Of a stretch of DNA of 64,000 nucleotides, positions 1 to 13,225 are shown one piece after another. The notes beneath the pieces were generated by a model. The model did not search any database. It was not told where the DNA came from and was given only the letters and a program-made list of their open reading frames with translations. This DNA is from Sympetrum striolatum. Its lineage: Eukaryota > Arthropoda > Insecta > Odonata > Libellulidae. Location: contig OX388341.1 in the NCBI GenBank assembly GCA_947579665.1, forward strand, positions 6,872,752 through 6,936,751, read 5' to 3'. Every line of letters starts with the position of its first letter. Position 1 is the stretch's first letter. The translations under genes were made by a program, and so were the position numbers.

Positions 1-1969
1 TCGAAATTTTCCGTTCTCGATGCTTTTTTCAATGAATTCTTCGCAAAATCACTAAAATTAAGCGAAAATAGAGGAAAATGATTGAAATTTCCTTGAAATT
101 TTTCGTTTTTGATGCTTTTTTCGATGAATTCATCTAAAACTCACCAAAATTAAGAGAAAATAGAGGAAAATTATTGAAATTTTCCTGAAATTTTCCGTTT
201 TTGAGGCTTTTTTCGATGAATTCTTCGCAAAATCACAAAAATTAAGCGAAAATAGAGGAAAATGATTGAAATTTCCTTAAAATTTTCCGTTTTTGATGCT
301 TTTTTCGATGAATTATTCGCAAAATTACTAAAATTAAACGAAAGTAGAGGAAAATGATTGAAATTCCCTTGTAATTTTCCGTTTTTGATGCTTTTTTCGA
401 TGAATTTTTCAAAAAATCACTAAAATTAAGCTAAAATAGAGGAAAATGATTGAAATTGCCTCGAAATGTTCCGTTTTTGATGCTTTTTTCGATGAATTCT
501 TCGCAAAATAACTAAAATTCAGAAAAATAGAGGAAAATGATTGAAATTTCGTTGAAATTTTCCGTTTTTGATGCGTTTTTCGATGAATTCTTCGCAAAAT
601 CACTTAAATTAAGAAAAATAGAGGAAAATGATTGAAATTTCCTTGAAATTTTCCGTTCTGGATGCTTTTTTCAAGGAATTCTACGCAAAATCCCTAAAAT
701 TAAGCGAAAATAGAGGAAAATGATTGAAATTTCCTTGAAATTTTCCGTTTTTGATGCTTTTTTCGATGAATTATTCGCAAAATTACTAAAATTAAACGAA
801 AGTAGAGGAAAATGATTGAAATTCCCTTGTAACTTTCCGTTTTTGATGCTTTTTTCGATGAATTTTTCAAAAAATCACTAAAATTAAGCTAAAATAGAGG
901 AAAATGATTGGAATTGCCTCAAAATGTTCCGTTTTTGATGCTTTTTTGGATGAATTCTTCGCAAAATCACTAAAAACAAGAGAAAATACAGGAAAATATT
1001 GAAATTGCCTTGAAATTTCCTTTTTTGATGCTTTTTTCGATGAATTCTTCGCAAAATCACTAAAATCAAGAGAAAAAACAGGAAAATATTGAAATTGCCT
1101 TGACATTTCCTTTTTTGATGCTTTTTTCGATGAATTCTTCGCAAAATCACTAAAATCAAGAAAAATAGAGGAAAATGATTGAAATTTCCTTGAAAGTTTT
1201 CCATTTTGAGGCTTTTTTCGATGAATTCATCGCAAAATCACTAAAATTAAGAGAAAATAGAGGAAAATGATTGAAATTTCCTTGAAATTATCCGTTTTTG
1301 ATGCTTTTTTCGATGAATTCTTCGCAAAATCACTAAAATTAAACGAAAGTAGAGGAAAATGATTGAAATTCCCTTGAAATTTTCCGTTTTGGATGCCTTT
1401 TTCGATGAATTTTTCAAAAAATCACTAAAATTAAGCGAAAATAGAGGAAAATGATTGAAATTGCCTCAAAATATTCCGTTTTTGATGCTTTTTTCGCTGA
1501 ATTCTTCGAATAATCACTAAAATTAAGAGAAAATGGAGGAAAATGATTCACATTTCCTCGAAATTTTCCGTTTTCGACGCTTTTATCGATGAATTCTTCG
1601 CAAAATTACTAAAATTAAACGAAAGTAGAGGAAAATGATTGAAATTTCCTTGAAATTTTCCCATTTCGATGCTTTTTTCGATGAATTCTTCGCAAAATCA
1701 CAAAAATTAAGCGGAAATAGTGGAAAATGATTGAAATTTTCTTGAAATTTTCCTTTTTTGATGCATTTTTCGATGAATTCTTCGAATAATCACTAAAATT
1801 AAGAGAAAATGGAAGAAAATAATTCACATTTCCTCTAAATTTTCCGTTTTCGACACTTTTATCGATGAATTCTTCGCAAAATCCCTAAAATTCAGAGAAA
1901 ATGGAGGAAAATGATTCACATTTCCTAGAAATTTTCCGTTTTCGATTTTTTTATCGATAAATTCTTCGC

Positions 1970-4900
1970 AAAATCACTAAAATTAAGCGAAAATAGAGGA
2001 AAATGATTGAAATTTCCTTAAAATTTTTTGTGTTTGATGCTTTTTTCGATGAATTCTTCGCAAAATCACTAAAATAAAAAAAAAAGTAGAGGAAAATGAT
2101 TGAAATTTCCTTGAAATTTTCCGTTTTTGATGCTTTTTTCGATGAATTTTTCGAAAAATCACTAAAATTAAGCGAAAATAGAGGAAAATGATTGAAATTG
2201 CCTCGAAATGTTCCGTTTTTGATGCTTTTTTCGATGAATTCTTCGCAAAATTACTAAAATCAAGAGAAAATACAGGAAAATATTGAAATTTCCTCGAAAT
2301 TTTCCGTTCTCGATGCTATTTTCAATGAATTCTTCGCAAAATCACTAAAATTAAGCGAAAATAGAGGAAAATGATTGAAATTTCCTTGAAATTTTTCGTT
2401 TTTGATGCTTTTTTCGATGAATTCATCTAAAACTCACTAAAATTAAGAGAAAATAGAGGAAAATTATTGAAATTTTCCTGAAATTTTCCGTTTTTGAGGC
2501 TTTTTTCGATGAATACATCGCAAAATCACTAAAATTAAGAGAATATAGAGGAAAATGATTGAATTTTCATTGAAATTATCCGTTTTTGATACTTTTTTTC
2601 GATGAATTCTTCGCAAAATCACTAAAATAAAGAGAAAAATAGAGGAAAATGATTGAAATTTTCTTGAAATTATCCGTTTATGACGCTTTTTTCAAGGAAT
2701 TCTACGCAAAATTACTAAAATTAAACGAAAGTAGAGGAAAATGATTGAAATTCCCTTGAAATTTTCCGTTTTGGATGCCTTTTTCGATGAATTTTTCAAA
2801 AAATCACTAAAATTAAGCAAAAAATAGAGGAAAATGATTGAAATTGCCTCAAAATATTCCGTTTTTGATGCTTTTTTCGATGAATTCTTCGAATAATCAC
2901 TAAAATTAAGAGAAAATGGAGGAAAATGATTCACATTTCCTCGAAATTTTCGGTTTTCGACGCTTTTATCGATGAATTCTTCGCAAAATTACTAAAAGTA
3001 AACGAAAGTAGAGGAAAATGATTGAAATTTCCATGAAATTTTCCCATTTCGATGCTTTTTTCGATGAATTCTTCGCAAAATCACAAAAATTAAGCGAAAA
3101 TAGTGGAAAATGATTGAAATTTTCTTGAAATTTTCCTTTTTTGATGCATTTTTCGATGAATTCTTCGCAAAATCACTAAAATTAAGAGAAAATGGAGGAA
3201 AATGATTCACATTTCCTAGAAATTTTCTGTTTTCGATTTTTTTATCGATAAATTCTTCGCAAAATCACTAAAATTAAGCGAAAATAGAAGAAAATGATTG
3301 AAATTTCCTTAAAATTTTCTGTGTTTGATGCTTTTTTCGATGAATTCTTCGCAAAATCACTAAAATTAAGGGAAAATAGAGGAAAATGATTGAAATTTCC
3401 TTGAAATTTTCCGTTTTTGATGCTTTTTTCGATGAATTCTTCGAAAAATCACTAAAATTAAGCGAAAATAGAGGAAAATGATTGAAATTTCCTTGAAATT
3501 TTCCGTTTTTGATGCTTTTTTCGATGACTTCTTCGAAAAATCACTAAAATCAAGAAAAATAGAGGAAAATGATGGAAATTTCCTTGAAATTTTTCGTTTT
3601 TGATGCTTTTTTCGATGATTTCATCTCAAACTCACTAAAATTATGAGAAAATAGAGGAAAATGATTGAAATTTCACTGAAATTTTCCGTTTTTGATGCTT
3701 TTTTCGATGAATTCATCGCAAAATCACTAAAATTAAGAGAAAATTGAGGAAAATAATTGAATTTTCCTTGAACTTTTCCGTTTTTGATGCTTTTTTCGAT
3801 GAATTCTTCGCAAAATCACTAAAATTAAGAGAAAATAGAGGAACATTTTGAAATTTCCTTGAAATTATCCGTTTTTGATGCTTTTTTTCGATGAATTCTT
3901 AACAAAATCCTAAAAATTAAGAGAAAAAACAGGAAAATATTGAAATTGCCTTGAAGTTTCCTTTTTTGATGCTTTTTTCGATGAATTATTCGCAAAATTA
4001 CTAAAATTAAACGAAAGTAGAGGAAAATGATTGAAATTTCCTTGAAATTTTCCCATTTCGATGCTTTTTTCGATGAATTCTTCGCAAAATCACTAAAATT
4101 AAGCGAAAATAGTGGAAAATGATTGAAATTTCCTTGAAATTTTCCGTTTTTGATGCATTTTTCGATGAATTCTTCGAATAATCACTAAAATTAAGAGAAA
4201 ATGGAAGAAAATAATTCACATTTCCTCGAAATTTTCCGTTTTCGACGCTTTTATCGATGAATTCTTCGCAAAATCACTAAAATTAAGAGAAAATGGAGGA
4301 AAATGATTCACATTTCCTAGAAATTTTCCGTTTTCGATTTTTTTATCGATAAATTCTTCGCAAAATCACTAAAATTAAGCGAAAATAGAGGAAAATGATT
4401 GAAATTTCCTTAAAATTTTCCGTGTTTGATGCTTTTTTCGATGAATTCTTCGCAAAATCACTAAAATTAAGGGAAAATAGAGGAAAATGATTGAAATTTC
4501 TTTGAAATTTTCCGTTTTTGATGCTTTTTTCGATGAATTCTTCGAAAAATCACTAAAATTAAGCGAAAATAGAGGAAAATGATTGAAATTTCCTTGAAAT
4601 TTTCCGTTTTTGATGCTTTTTTCGATGTATTCTTCGCAAAATCACTAAAATTATGCGAAAATAGAGGAAAATGATTGAATTTTCCTTGAACTTTTCCGTT
4701 TTTGATGCTTTTTTCGATGAATTCTTCGCAAAATCACTAAAATTAAGAGAAAATAGAGGAACATTATTGAAATTTCCTTGAAATTATCCGTTTTTGATGC
4801 TTTTTTTCGATGAATTCTTAACAAAATCACTAAAATAAAGAGAAAATAGAGGAAAATGATTGAAATTTCCTTGAAATTTTCCGTTTTTGATGCTTTTTTC

Positions 4901-7900
4901 AAGGAATTCTACGCAAAATCCCTAAAATTAGGCGAAAATAGAGGAAAATGATTGAAATTTCCTTGATATTTTCCGTTTTTGATGCTTTTTTCGATGAATT
5001 ATTCGCAAAATTACTAAAATTAAACGAAAGTAGAGGAAAATGATTGAAATTCCCTTGTAATTTTCCGTTTTTGATGCTTTTTTCGATGAATTTTTCAAAA
5101 AATCACTAAAATTAAGCTAAAATAGAGGAAAATGATTGAAATTGCCTCGAAATGTTCCGTTTTTGATGCTTTTTTCGATGAATTCTTCGCAAAATCACTA
5201 AAAACAGGAGAAAATACAGGAAAATATTGAAATTGCTTTGAAATTTCCTTTTTTGATGCTTTTTTCGATGAATTCTTCGCAAAATCACTAAAATCAAGAG
5301 AAAAAACAGGAAAATATTGAAATTGCCTTGAAGTTTCCTTTTTTGATGCTTTTTTCGATGGATTCTTCGCAAAATCACTAAAATCAAGAAAAATAGAGGA
5401 AAATGATTGAAATTTCCTTGAAAGTTTTCCATTTTCGATGCTTTTTTCGATGAATTCTTCGCAAAATCACTAAAAACAAGAGAAAATACAGGAAAATATT
5501 GAAATTGCTTTGAAATTTCCTTTTTTGATGCTTTTTTCGGTGAATTCATCGCAAAATCACTAAAATTAAGAGAAAATAGAGGAAAATGATTGAAATTTCC
5601 CTGAAATGTTCCGTTTTTGATGCTTTTTTCGATGAATTCTTTGCAAAATCACTAAAATTAAGAGAAAATAAAGGAAAATGATTGAAATTTCCTCGAAATT
5701 TTCCGTTTTCGATGCTTTTTTCGATGAATTCTTCGCAAAATAACTAAAATTAAGCGAAAATAGAGGAAAATGATCGAAATTTTCTCGAAATTTTCCGTTT
5801 TTGATACTTTTTTCGATGATTTCATCGCGAAATCATAGAATTTAAGAGAAAATAGAGGAAAATGATTGAATTTTCCTTGAACTTTTCAATTTTTGATGCT
5901 TTTTTCGATGAATTCTCCGCAAAATCACTAAAATTAAGAGAAAATAGAGGAAAATGATTGAAATTTCCTTGAAATTGTCCGTTTTTGATGCTTTTTTCGA
6001 TGAATTCTTCGCAAAATCACTAAAATTAAACGAAAGTAGAGGAAAATGATTAAAATTCCCTTGAAATTTTCCGTTTTTGATGCTTTATTCGATGAATTTT
6101 TCGAAAAATCACTAAAATTAAGCGAAAATAGATGAAAATGATTGAAATTGCCTCGAAATGTTCCATTTTTGATGCTTTTTTCGATGAATTCTTCGCAAAA
6201 TTACTAAAATCAAGATAAAATACAGGAAAATATTGAAATAGCCTTGAAATTTTCCGTTTTTGATACTTTTTTCGATGAATTCATCGCGAAATCATAGAAA
6301 TTAAGAGAAAATAGAGGAAAATGATTGAATTTTCCTTGAACTTTTCAATTTTTGATGCTTTTTTCGATGAATTCTCCGCAAAATCACTATAATTAAGAGA
6401 AAATAGAGGAAAATGATTTAAAATTTCCTTGAAATTGTCCGTTTTTGATGCTTTTTTCGATGAATTCTTCGCAAAATCACTAAAATTAAACGAAAGTAGA
6501 GGAAAATGATTGAAATTCCCTTGAAATTTTCCGTTTTTGATGCTTTTTTCGATGAATTTTTCGAAAAATCACTAAAATTAAGCGAAAATAGAGGAAAATG
6601 ATTGAAATTGCCTCGAAATGTTCAATTTTTGATGCTTTTTTCGATGAATTCTTCGCAGAATTACTAAAATCAAGAGAAAATACAGGAAAATATTAATATA
6701 GCCTTGAAATTTTCCGTTTTTGATGCTTTTTTCGATGAATTCTTTGCAAAATTACTAAGATTAAGAGAAATTAAAGGATAATGAATGAACTTTCCTCGAA
6801 ATTTTCCGTTTTTGATGCTTTTTTCGATGAATTCTTCGCAAAATCACTAAAATCAAGAAAAATAGAAGAAAATGATGGAAATTTCCTTGAAATTTTTCGT
6901 TTTTGATGCTTTTTTCGATGAATTCATCGCAAAATCACTAAAATTAAGAGAAAATTGAGGAAAATGTTTGAATTTTACTTGAACTTTTCCGTTTTTGATG
7001 CTTTTTTCGATGAATTCTTCGCAAAATCACTAAAATTAAGAGAAAATAGAGGAAAATTATTGAAATTTCCTTGAAATTATCCGTTTTTGATGCTATTTTT
7101 CGATGAATTCTTAACAAAATCACTAAAATAAAGAGAAAATGGAGGAAAATGATTGAAATTACCTTGAAATTTTCCGTTTTTGATGCTTTTTTCAAGGAAT
7201 TCTACGCAAAATCCCTAAAATTTAGCGAAAATAGAGGAAAATGATTGAAATTTCCTTGAAATTTTCCGTTTTTGATGCTTTTTTCGATGAATTATTCGCA
7301 AAATTACTAAAATTAAACGAAAATAGAGGAAAATGATTGAAATTCCCTTGTAACTTTCCGTTTTTGATGCTTTTTTCGATGAATTTTTCAAAAAATCACT
7401 AAAATTAAGCTAAAATAGAGGAAAATGATTGAAATTGCCTCGAAATGTTCCGTTTTTGATGCTTTTTTTCGATGAATTCTTCGCAAAATCACTAAAAACA
7501 AGAGAAAATACAGGAAAATATTGAAATTGCCTTGAAATTTCCTTTTTTGATGCTTTTTTCGATGAATTCTTCGCAAAATCACTAAAATCAAGAGAAAAAA
7601 CAGGAAAATATTGAAATTGCCTTGACATTTCCTTTTTTGATGCTTTTTTCGATGAATTCTTCGCAAAATCACTAAAATCAAGAAAAATAGAGGAAAATGA
7701 TTGAAATTTCCTTGAAAGTTTTCCATTTTGATGCTTTTTTCGATGAATTCATCGCAAAATCACTAAAATTAAGAGAAAATAGAGGAAAATGATTGAAATT
7801 TCCTTGAAATTATCCATTTTGATGCTTTTTTCGATGAATTCTTCGCAAAATCACTAAAATTAAACGAAAGTAGAGGAAAATGATTGAAATTCCCTTGAAA

Positions 7901-9149
7901 TTTTCCGTTTTGGATGCCTTTTTCGATGACTTTTTCAAAAAATCACTAAAATTAAGCGAAAATAGAGGAAAATGATTGAAATTGCCTCAAAATATTCCGT
8001 TTTTGATGCTTTTTTCGATGAATTCTTCGAATAATCACTAAAATTAAGAGAAAATGGAGGAAAATGATTCACATTTCCTCGAAATTTTCCGTTTTCGACG
8101 CTTTTATCGATGAATTCTTCGCAAAATCCCTAAAATTAAGAGAAAATGGAGGAAAATGATTCACATTTCCTAGAAATTTTCCGTTTTCGATTTTTTTATC
8201 GATAAATTCTTCGCAAAATCACTAAAATTAAGCGAAAATAGAGGAAAATGATTGAAATTTCCTTAAAATTTTTTGTGTTTGATGCTTTTTTCGATGAATT
8301 CTTCGCAAAATCACTAAAATAAAAAAAAAAGTAGAGGAAAATGATTGAAATTTCCTTGAAATTTTCCGTTTTTGATGCTTTTTTCGATGAATTTTTCGAA
8401 AAATCACTAAAATTAAGCGAAAATAGAGGAAAATGATTGAAATTGCCTCGAAATGTTCCGTTTTTGATGCTTTTTTCGATGAATTCTTCGCAAAATTACT
8501 AAAATCAAGAGAAAATACAGGAAAATATTGAAATTTTCTTGAAATTATCCGTTTATGACGCTTTTTTCAAGGAATTCTACGCAAAATTACTAAAATTAAA
8601 CGAAAGTAGAGGAAAATGATTGAAATTCCCTTGAAATTTTCCGTTTTGGATGCCTTTTTCGATGAATTTTTCAAAAAATCACTAAAATTAAGCAAAAAAT
8701 AGAGGAAAATGATTGAAATTGCCTCAAAATATTCCGTTTTTGATGCTTTTTTCGATGAATTCTTCGAATAATCACTAAAATTAAGAGAAAATGGAGGAAA
8801 ATGATTCACATTTCCTCGAAATTTTCCGTTTTCGACGCTTTTATCGATGAATTCTTCGCAAAATCACTAAAATTAAGAGAAAATGGAGGAAAATGATTCA
8901 CATTTCCTAGAAATTTTCTGTTTTCGATTTTTTTATCGATAAATTCTTCGCAAAATCACTAAAATTAAGCGAAAATAGAAGAAAATGATTGAAATTTCCT
9001 TAAAATTTTCTGTGTTTGATGCTTTTTTCGATGAATTCTTCGCAAAATCACTAAAATTAAGGGAAAATAGAGGAAAATGATTGAAATTTCCTTGAAATTT
9101 TCCGTTTTTGATGCTTTTTTCGATGAATTCTTCGAAAAATCACTAAAAT
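1970..9149. repeat. Large satellite block, copy 1 (pair with 17021-24109)
   Basis: The order of variant monomers in this block recurs near 17021-24109. The offset is 15051 bp up to about 4.2 kb and about 14960 bp from about 4.65 kb on. The 91-92 bp change in offset equals one monomer, present here near 4540-4640 and missing from copy 2 near 19585. Identity looks very high by eye, with only scattered substitutions. The right end cannot be defined because copy 2 runs into the gap. Confidence 0.85.
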
Positions 9150-9740
9150 TAAGCGAAAATAGAGGAAAATGATTGAAATTTCCTTGAAATTTTCCGTTTT
9201 TGATGCTTTTTTCGATTAATTCTTCGAAAAATCACTAAAATCAAGAAAAATAGAGGAAAATGATGGAAATTTCCTTGAAATTTTCCGTTTTTGATGCTTT
9301 TTTCGATGAATTCTTCGCAAAATCACTAAAAACAAGAGAAAATACAGGAAAATATTGAAATTGCTTTGAAATTTCCTTTTTTGATGCTTTTTTCGATGAA
9401 TTCTTCGCAAAATCACTAAAATCAAGAGAAAAAACAGGAAAATATTGAAATTGCCTTGAAGTTTCCTTTTTTAATGCTTTTTTCGATGAATTCTTCGCAA
9501 AATTACTAAAATTAAACGAAAGTAGAGGAAAATGATTGAAATTTCCTTGAAATTTTCCCATTTCGATGCTTTTTTCGATGAATTCTTCGCAAAATCACTA
9601 AAATTAAGCGAAAATAGTGGAAAATGATTGAAATTTCCTTGAAATTTTCCTTTTTTGATGCATTTTTCGATGAATTCTTCGAATAATCACTAAAATTAAG
9701 AGAAAATGGAAGAAAATAATTCACATTTCCTCGAAATTTT

Positions 9741-12700
9741 CCGTTTTCGACGCTTTTATCGATGAATTCTTCGCAAAATCACTAAAATTAAGAGAAAATG
9801 GAGGAAAATGATTCACATTTCCTAGAAATTTTCCGTTTTCGATTTTTTTATCGATAAATTCTTCGCAAAATCACTAAAATTAAGCGAAAATAGAGGAAAA
9901 TGATTGAAATTTCCTTAAAATTTTCCGTGTTTGATGCTTTTTTCGATGAATTCTTCGCAAAATCACTAAAATTAAGGGAAAATAGAGGAAAATGATTGAA
10001 ATTTCTTTGAAATTTTCCGTTTTTGATGCTTTTTTCGATGAATTCTTCGAAAAATCACTAAAATTAAGCGAAAATAGAGGAAAATGATTGAAATTTCCTT
10101 GAAATTTTCCGTTTTTGATGCTTTTTTCGATGTATTCTTCGCAAAATCACTAAAATCAAGAAAAATAGAGGAAAATGATTGAATTTTCCTAGAAATTTTC
10201 CGTTTTTGATGCTTTTTTCGATGAATTCTTCGCAAAATCACTAAAATTAAGCGAAAATAGAGGAAAATGATTGAAATTTCCTTAAAATTTTCCGTGTTTG
10301 ATGCTTTTTTCGATGAATTCTTCGCAAAATCACTAAAATTAAGGGAAAATAGAGGAAAATGATTGAAATTTCTTTGAAATTTTCCGTTTTTGATGCTTTT
10401 TTCGATGAATTCTTCGAAAAATCACTAAAATTAAGCGAAAATAGAGGAAAATGATTGAAATTTCCTTGAAATTTTCCGTTTTTGATGCTTTTTTCGATGT
10501 ATTCTTCGCAAAATCACTAAAATCAAGAAAAATAGAGGAAAATGATTGAATTTTCCTTGAACTTTTCCGTTTTTGATGCTTTTTTCGATGAATTCATCGC
10601 AAAATCACTAAAATTAAGAGAAAATAGACGAACATTATTGAAATTTCCTTGAAATTATCCGTTTTTGATGCTTTTTTTCGATGAATTCTTAACAAAATCA
10701 CTAAAATAAAGAGAAAATAGAGGAAAATGATTGAAATTTCCTTGAAATTTTCCGTTTTTGATGCTTTTTTCAAGGAATTCTACGCAAAATCCCTAAAATT
10801 AGGCGAAAATAGAGGAAAATGATTGAAATTTCCTTAAAATTTTCCGTTTTTGATGCTTTTTTCGATGAATTATTCGCAAAATTACTAAAATTAAACGAAA
10901 GTAGAGGAAAATGATTGAAATTCCCTTGTAATTTTCCGTTTTTGATGCTTTTTTCGATGAATTTTTCAAAAAATCACTAAAATTAAGCTAAAATAGAGGA
11001 AAATGATTGAAATTGCCTCGAAATGTTCCGTTTTTGATGCTTTTTTCGATGAATTCTTCGCAAAATAACTAAAATTCAGAAAAATAGAGGAAAATGATTG
11101 AAATTTCGTTGAAATTTTCCGTTTTTGATGCGTTTTTCGATGAATTCTTCGCAAAATCACTTAAATTAAGAAAAATAGAGGAAAATGATTGAAATTTCCT
11201 TGAAATTTTCCGTTCTGGATGCTTTTTTCGATGAATTCTTCGCAAAATCACTAAAATTAAGAAAATAGAGGAAAATGATTGAAATTTCCTTGAAATTTTC
11301 CGTTTTTGATGCTTTTTTTCGATGAATTCTTCGAAAAATCACTAAAATTAAGCGAAAATAGAGGAAAATGATTGAAATTTCCTTGAACTTTTCCGTTTTT
11401 TATGCTTTTTTGGATGAATTCTTCGAAAAATCACTAAAATTCAGAAAAATAGAGGAAAATGATTGAAATTTCCTTGAAATTTTCCGTTTTTGATGCTTTT
11501 TTCGATGAATTTTTCGCAAAATCAATAAAATCAAGAAAAATAGAGGAAAATGATTGAAATTTCCTTGAAATTTTTCGTTTTTGTTGCTTTTTTCGATGAA
11601 TTCATCTCAAACTCACTAAAATTAAGAGAAAATAGAGGAAAATGATTGAAATTTTCCTGAAATTTTCCTTTTTTGATGCTTTTTTCGATGAATTCTTCGC
11701 AAAATCACTAAAATTAATAGAAAATCGAGGAAAATAATTGAATTTTCCTTGAACTTTTCCGTTTTTGATGCTTTTATCCATGAATTCTTCGCAAAATCAC
11801 TAAAATTTAGAGAAAATAGAGGAAAATGATTGAAATTTCCTTGAAATTATCCGTTTTTGATGCTTTTTTTCGATGAATTCTACGCAAAATCACTAAAATA
11901 AAGAGAAAATAGAGGAAAATGATTGAAATTGCCTCGAAATATTCCGTTTTTGATGCCTTTTTCGATGAATTTTTCAAAAAATCACTAAAATTAAGCAAAA
12001 GATAGAGGAAAATGATTGAAATTGCCTCGAAATATTCCGTTTTTGATGCTTTATTCGATGAATTCTTCGAATAATCACTAAAATTAAGAGAAAATGGAGG
12101 AAAATGATTCACATTTCCTCGAAATTTTCCGTTTTCGACGCTTTTATCGATGAATTCTTCGCAAAATTACTAAAATTAAACGAAAGTAGAGGATAATGAT
12201 TGAAATTCCCTTGTAATTATCCGTTTTTGATGCTTTTTTCGATGAATTCTTCGCAAAATAACTAAAATTCAGAAAAATAGAGGAAAATGATTGAAATTCC
12301 GTTGAAATTTTCCATTTTTGATGCGTTTTTCGATGAATTCTTCGCAAAATCACTTAAATTAAGAAAAATAGAGGAAAATGATTGAAATTTCCTTGAAATT
12401 TTCCGTTCTGGATGCTTTTTTCGATGAATTCTTCGCAAAATCACTAAAATTAAGAAAAATAGAGGAAAATGATTGAAATTTCCCTGAAATTTTACGTTTT
12501 TGATGCTTTTTTCGATGAATTCATCGCAAAATTACTAAAATTAGGAGAAAATAGAGGAAAATGATTGAATTTTCCCCTAACTTTTCCGTTTTTGATGCTT
12601 TTTACGATGAATTCTTCGCAAAATCACTAAAATTAAGTGAAAATAGAGGAAAATGATTGAAATTTCCTTGAACTTTTCCGTTTTTGATGCTTTTTTCGAT

Positions 12701-13225
12701 GAATTCTTCTCAAAATCACTAAATTTAAGAAAAAAGAGGAAAATAATTGAAATTTCCTTGAAATTTTCCGTTTTTGATGCTTTTTTCGATGAATTCTTCG
12801 AAAAATCACTAAAATTAAGCGAAAATAGAGGAAAATGATTGAAATTTCCTTGAACTTTTCCGTTTTTGATGCTTTTTTGGATGAATTCTTCGAAAAATCA
12901 CTAAAATTCAGAAAAATAGAGGAAAATGATTGAAATTTCCTTGAAATTTTCCGTTTTTGATGCTTTTTTCGATGAATTTTTCGCAAAATCAATAAAATCA
13001 AGAAAAATAGAGGAAAATGATTGAAATTTCCTTGAAATTTTTCGTTTTTGTTGCTTTTTTCGATGAATTCATCTCAAACTCACTAAAATTAAGAGAAAAT
13101 AGAGGAAAATGATTGAAATTTTCCTGAAATTTTCCGTTTTTGATGCTTTTTTCGATGAATTCTTCGCAAAATCACTAAAATTAAGAGAAAATCGTGGAAA
13201 ATGATTGAATTTTCCTTGAACTTTT
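9741..13225. repeat. 3485 bp satellite duplication, copy 1
   Basis: About 38 monomers repeated directly next door (13226-16710) at a constant 3484-3485 bp offset. Both copies contain a nested direct repeat of about 367 bp (four monomers), shown by the rarer CCGTGTTTGATGC variant at 9925 and 10292 here, and near 13410 and 13777 in copy 2. Left border chosen where CCGTTTTCGACGC is shared between the copies. Confidence 0.85.
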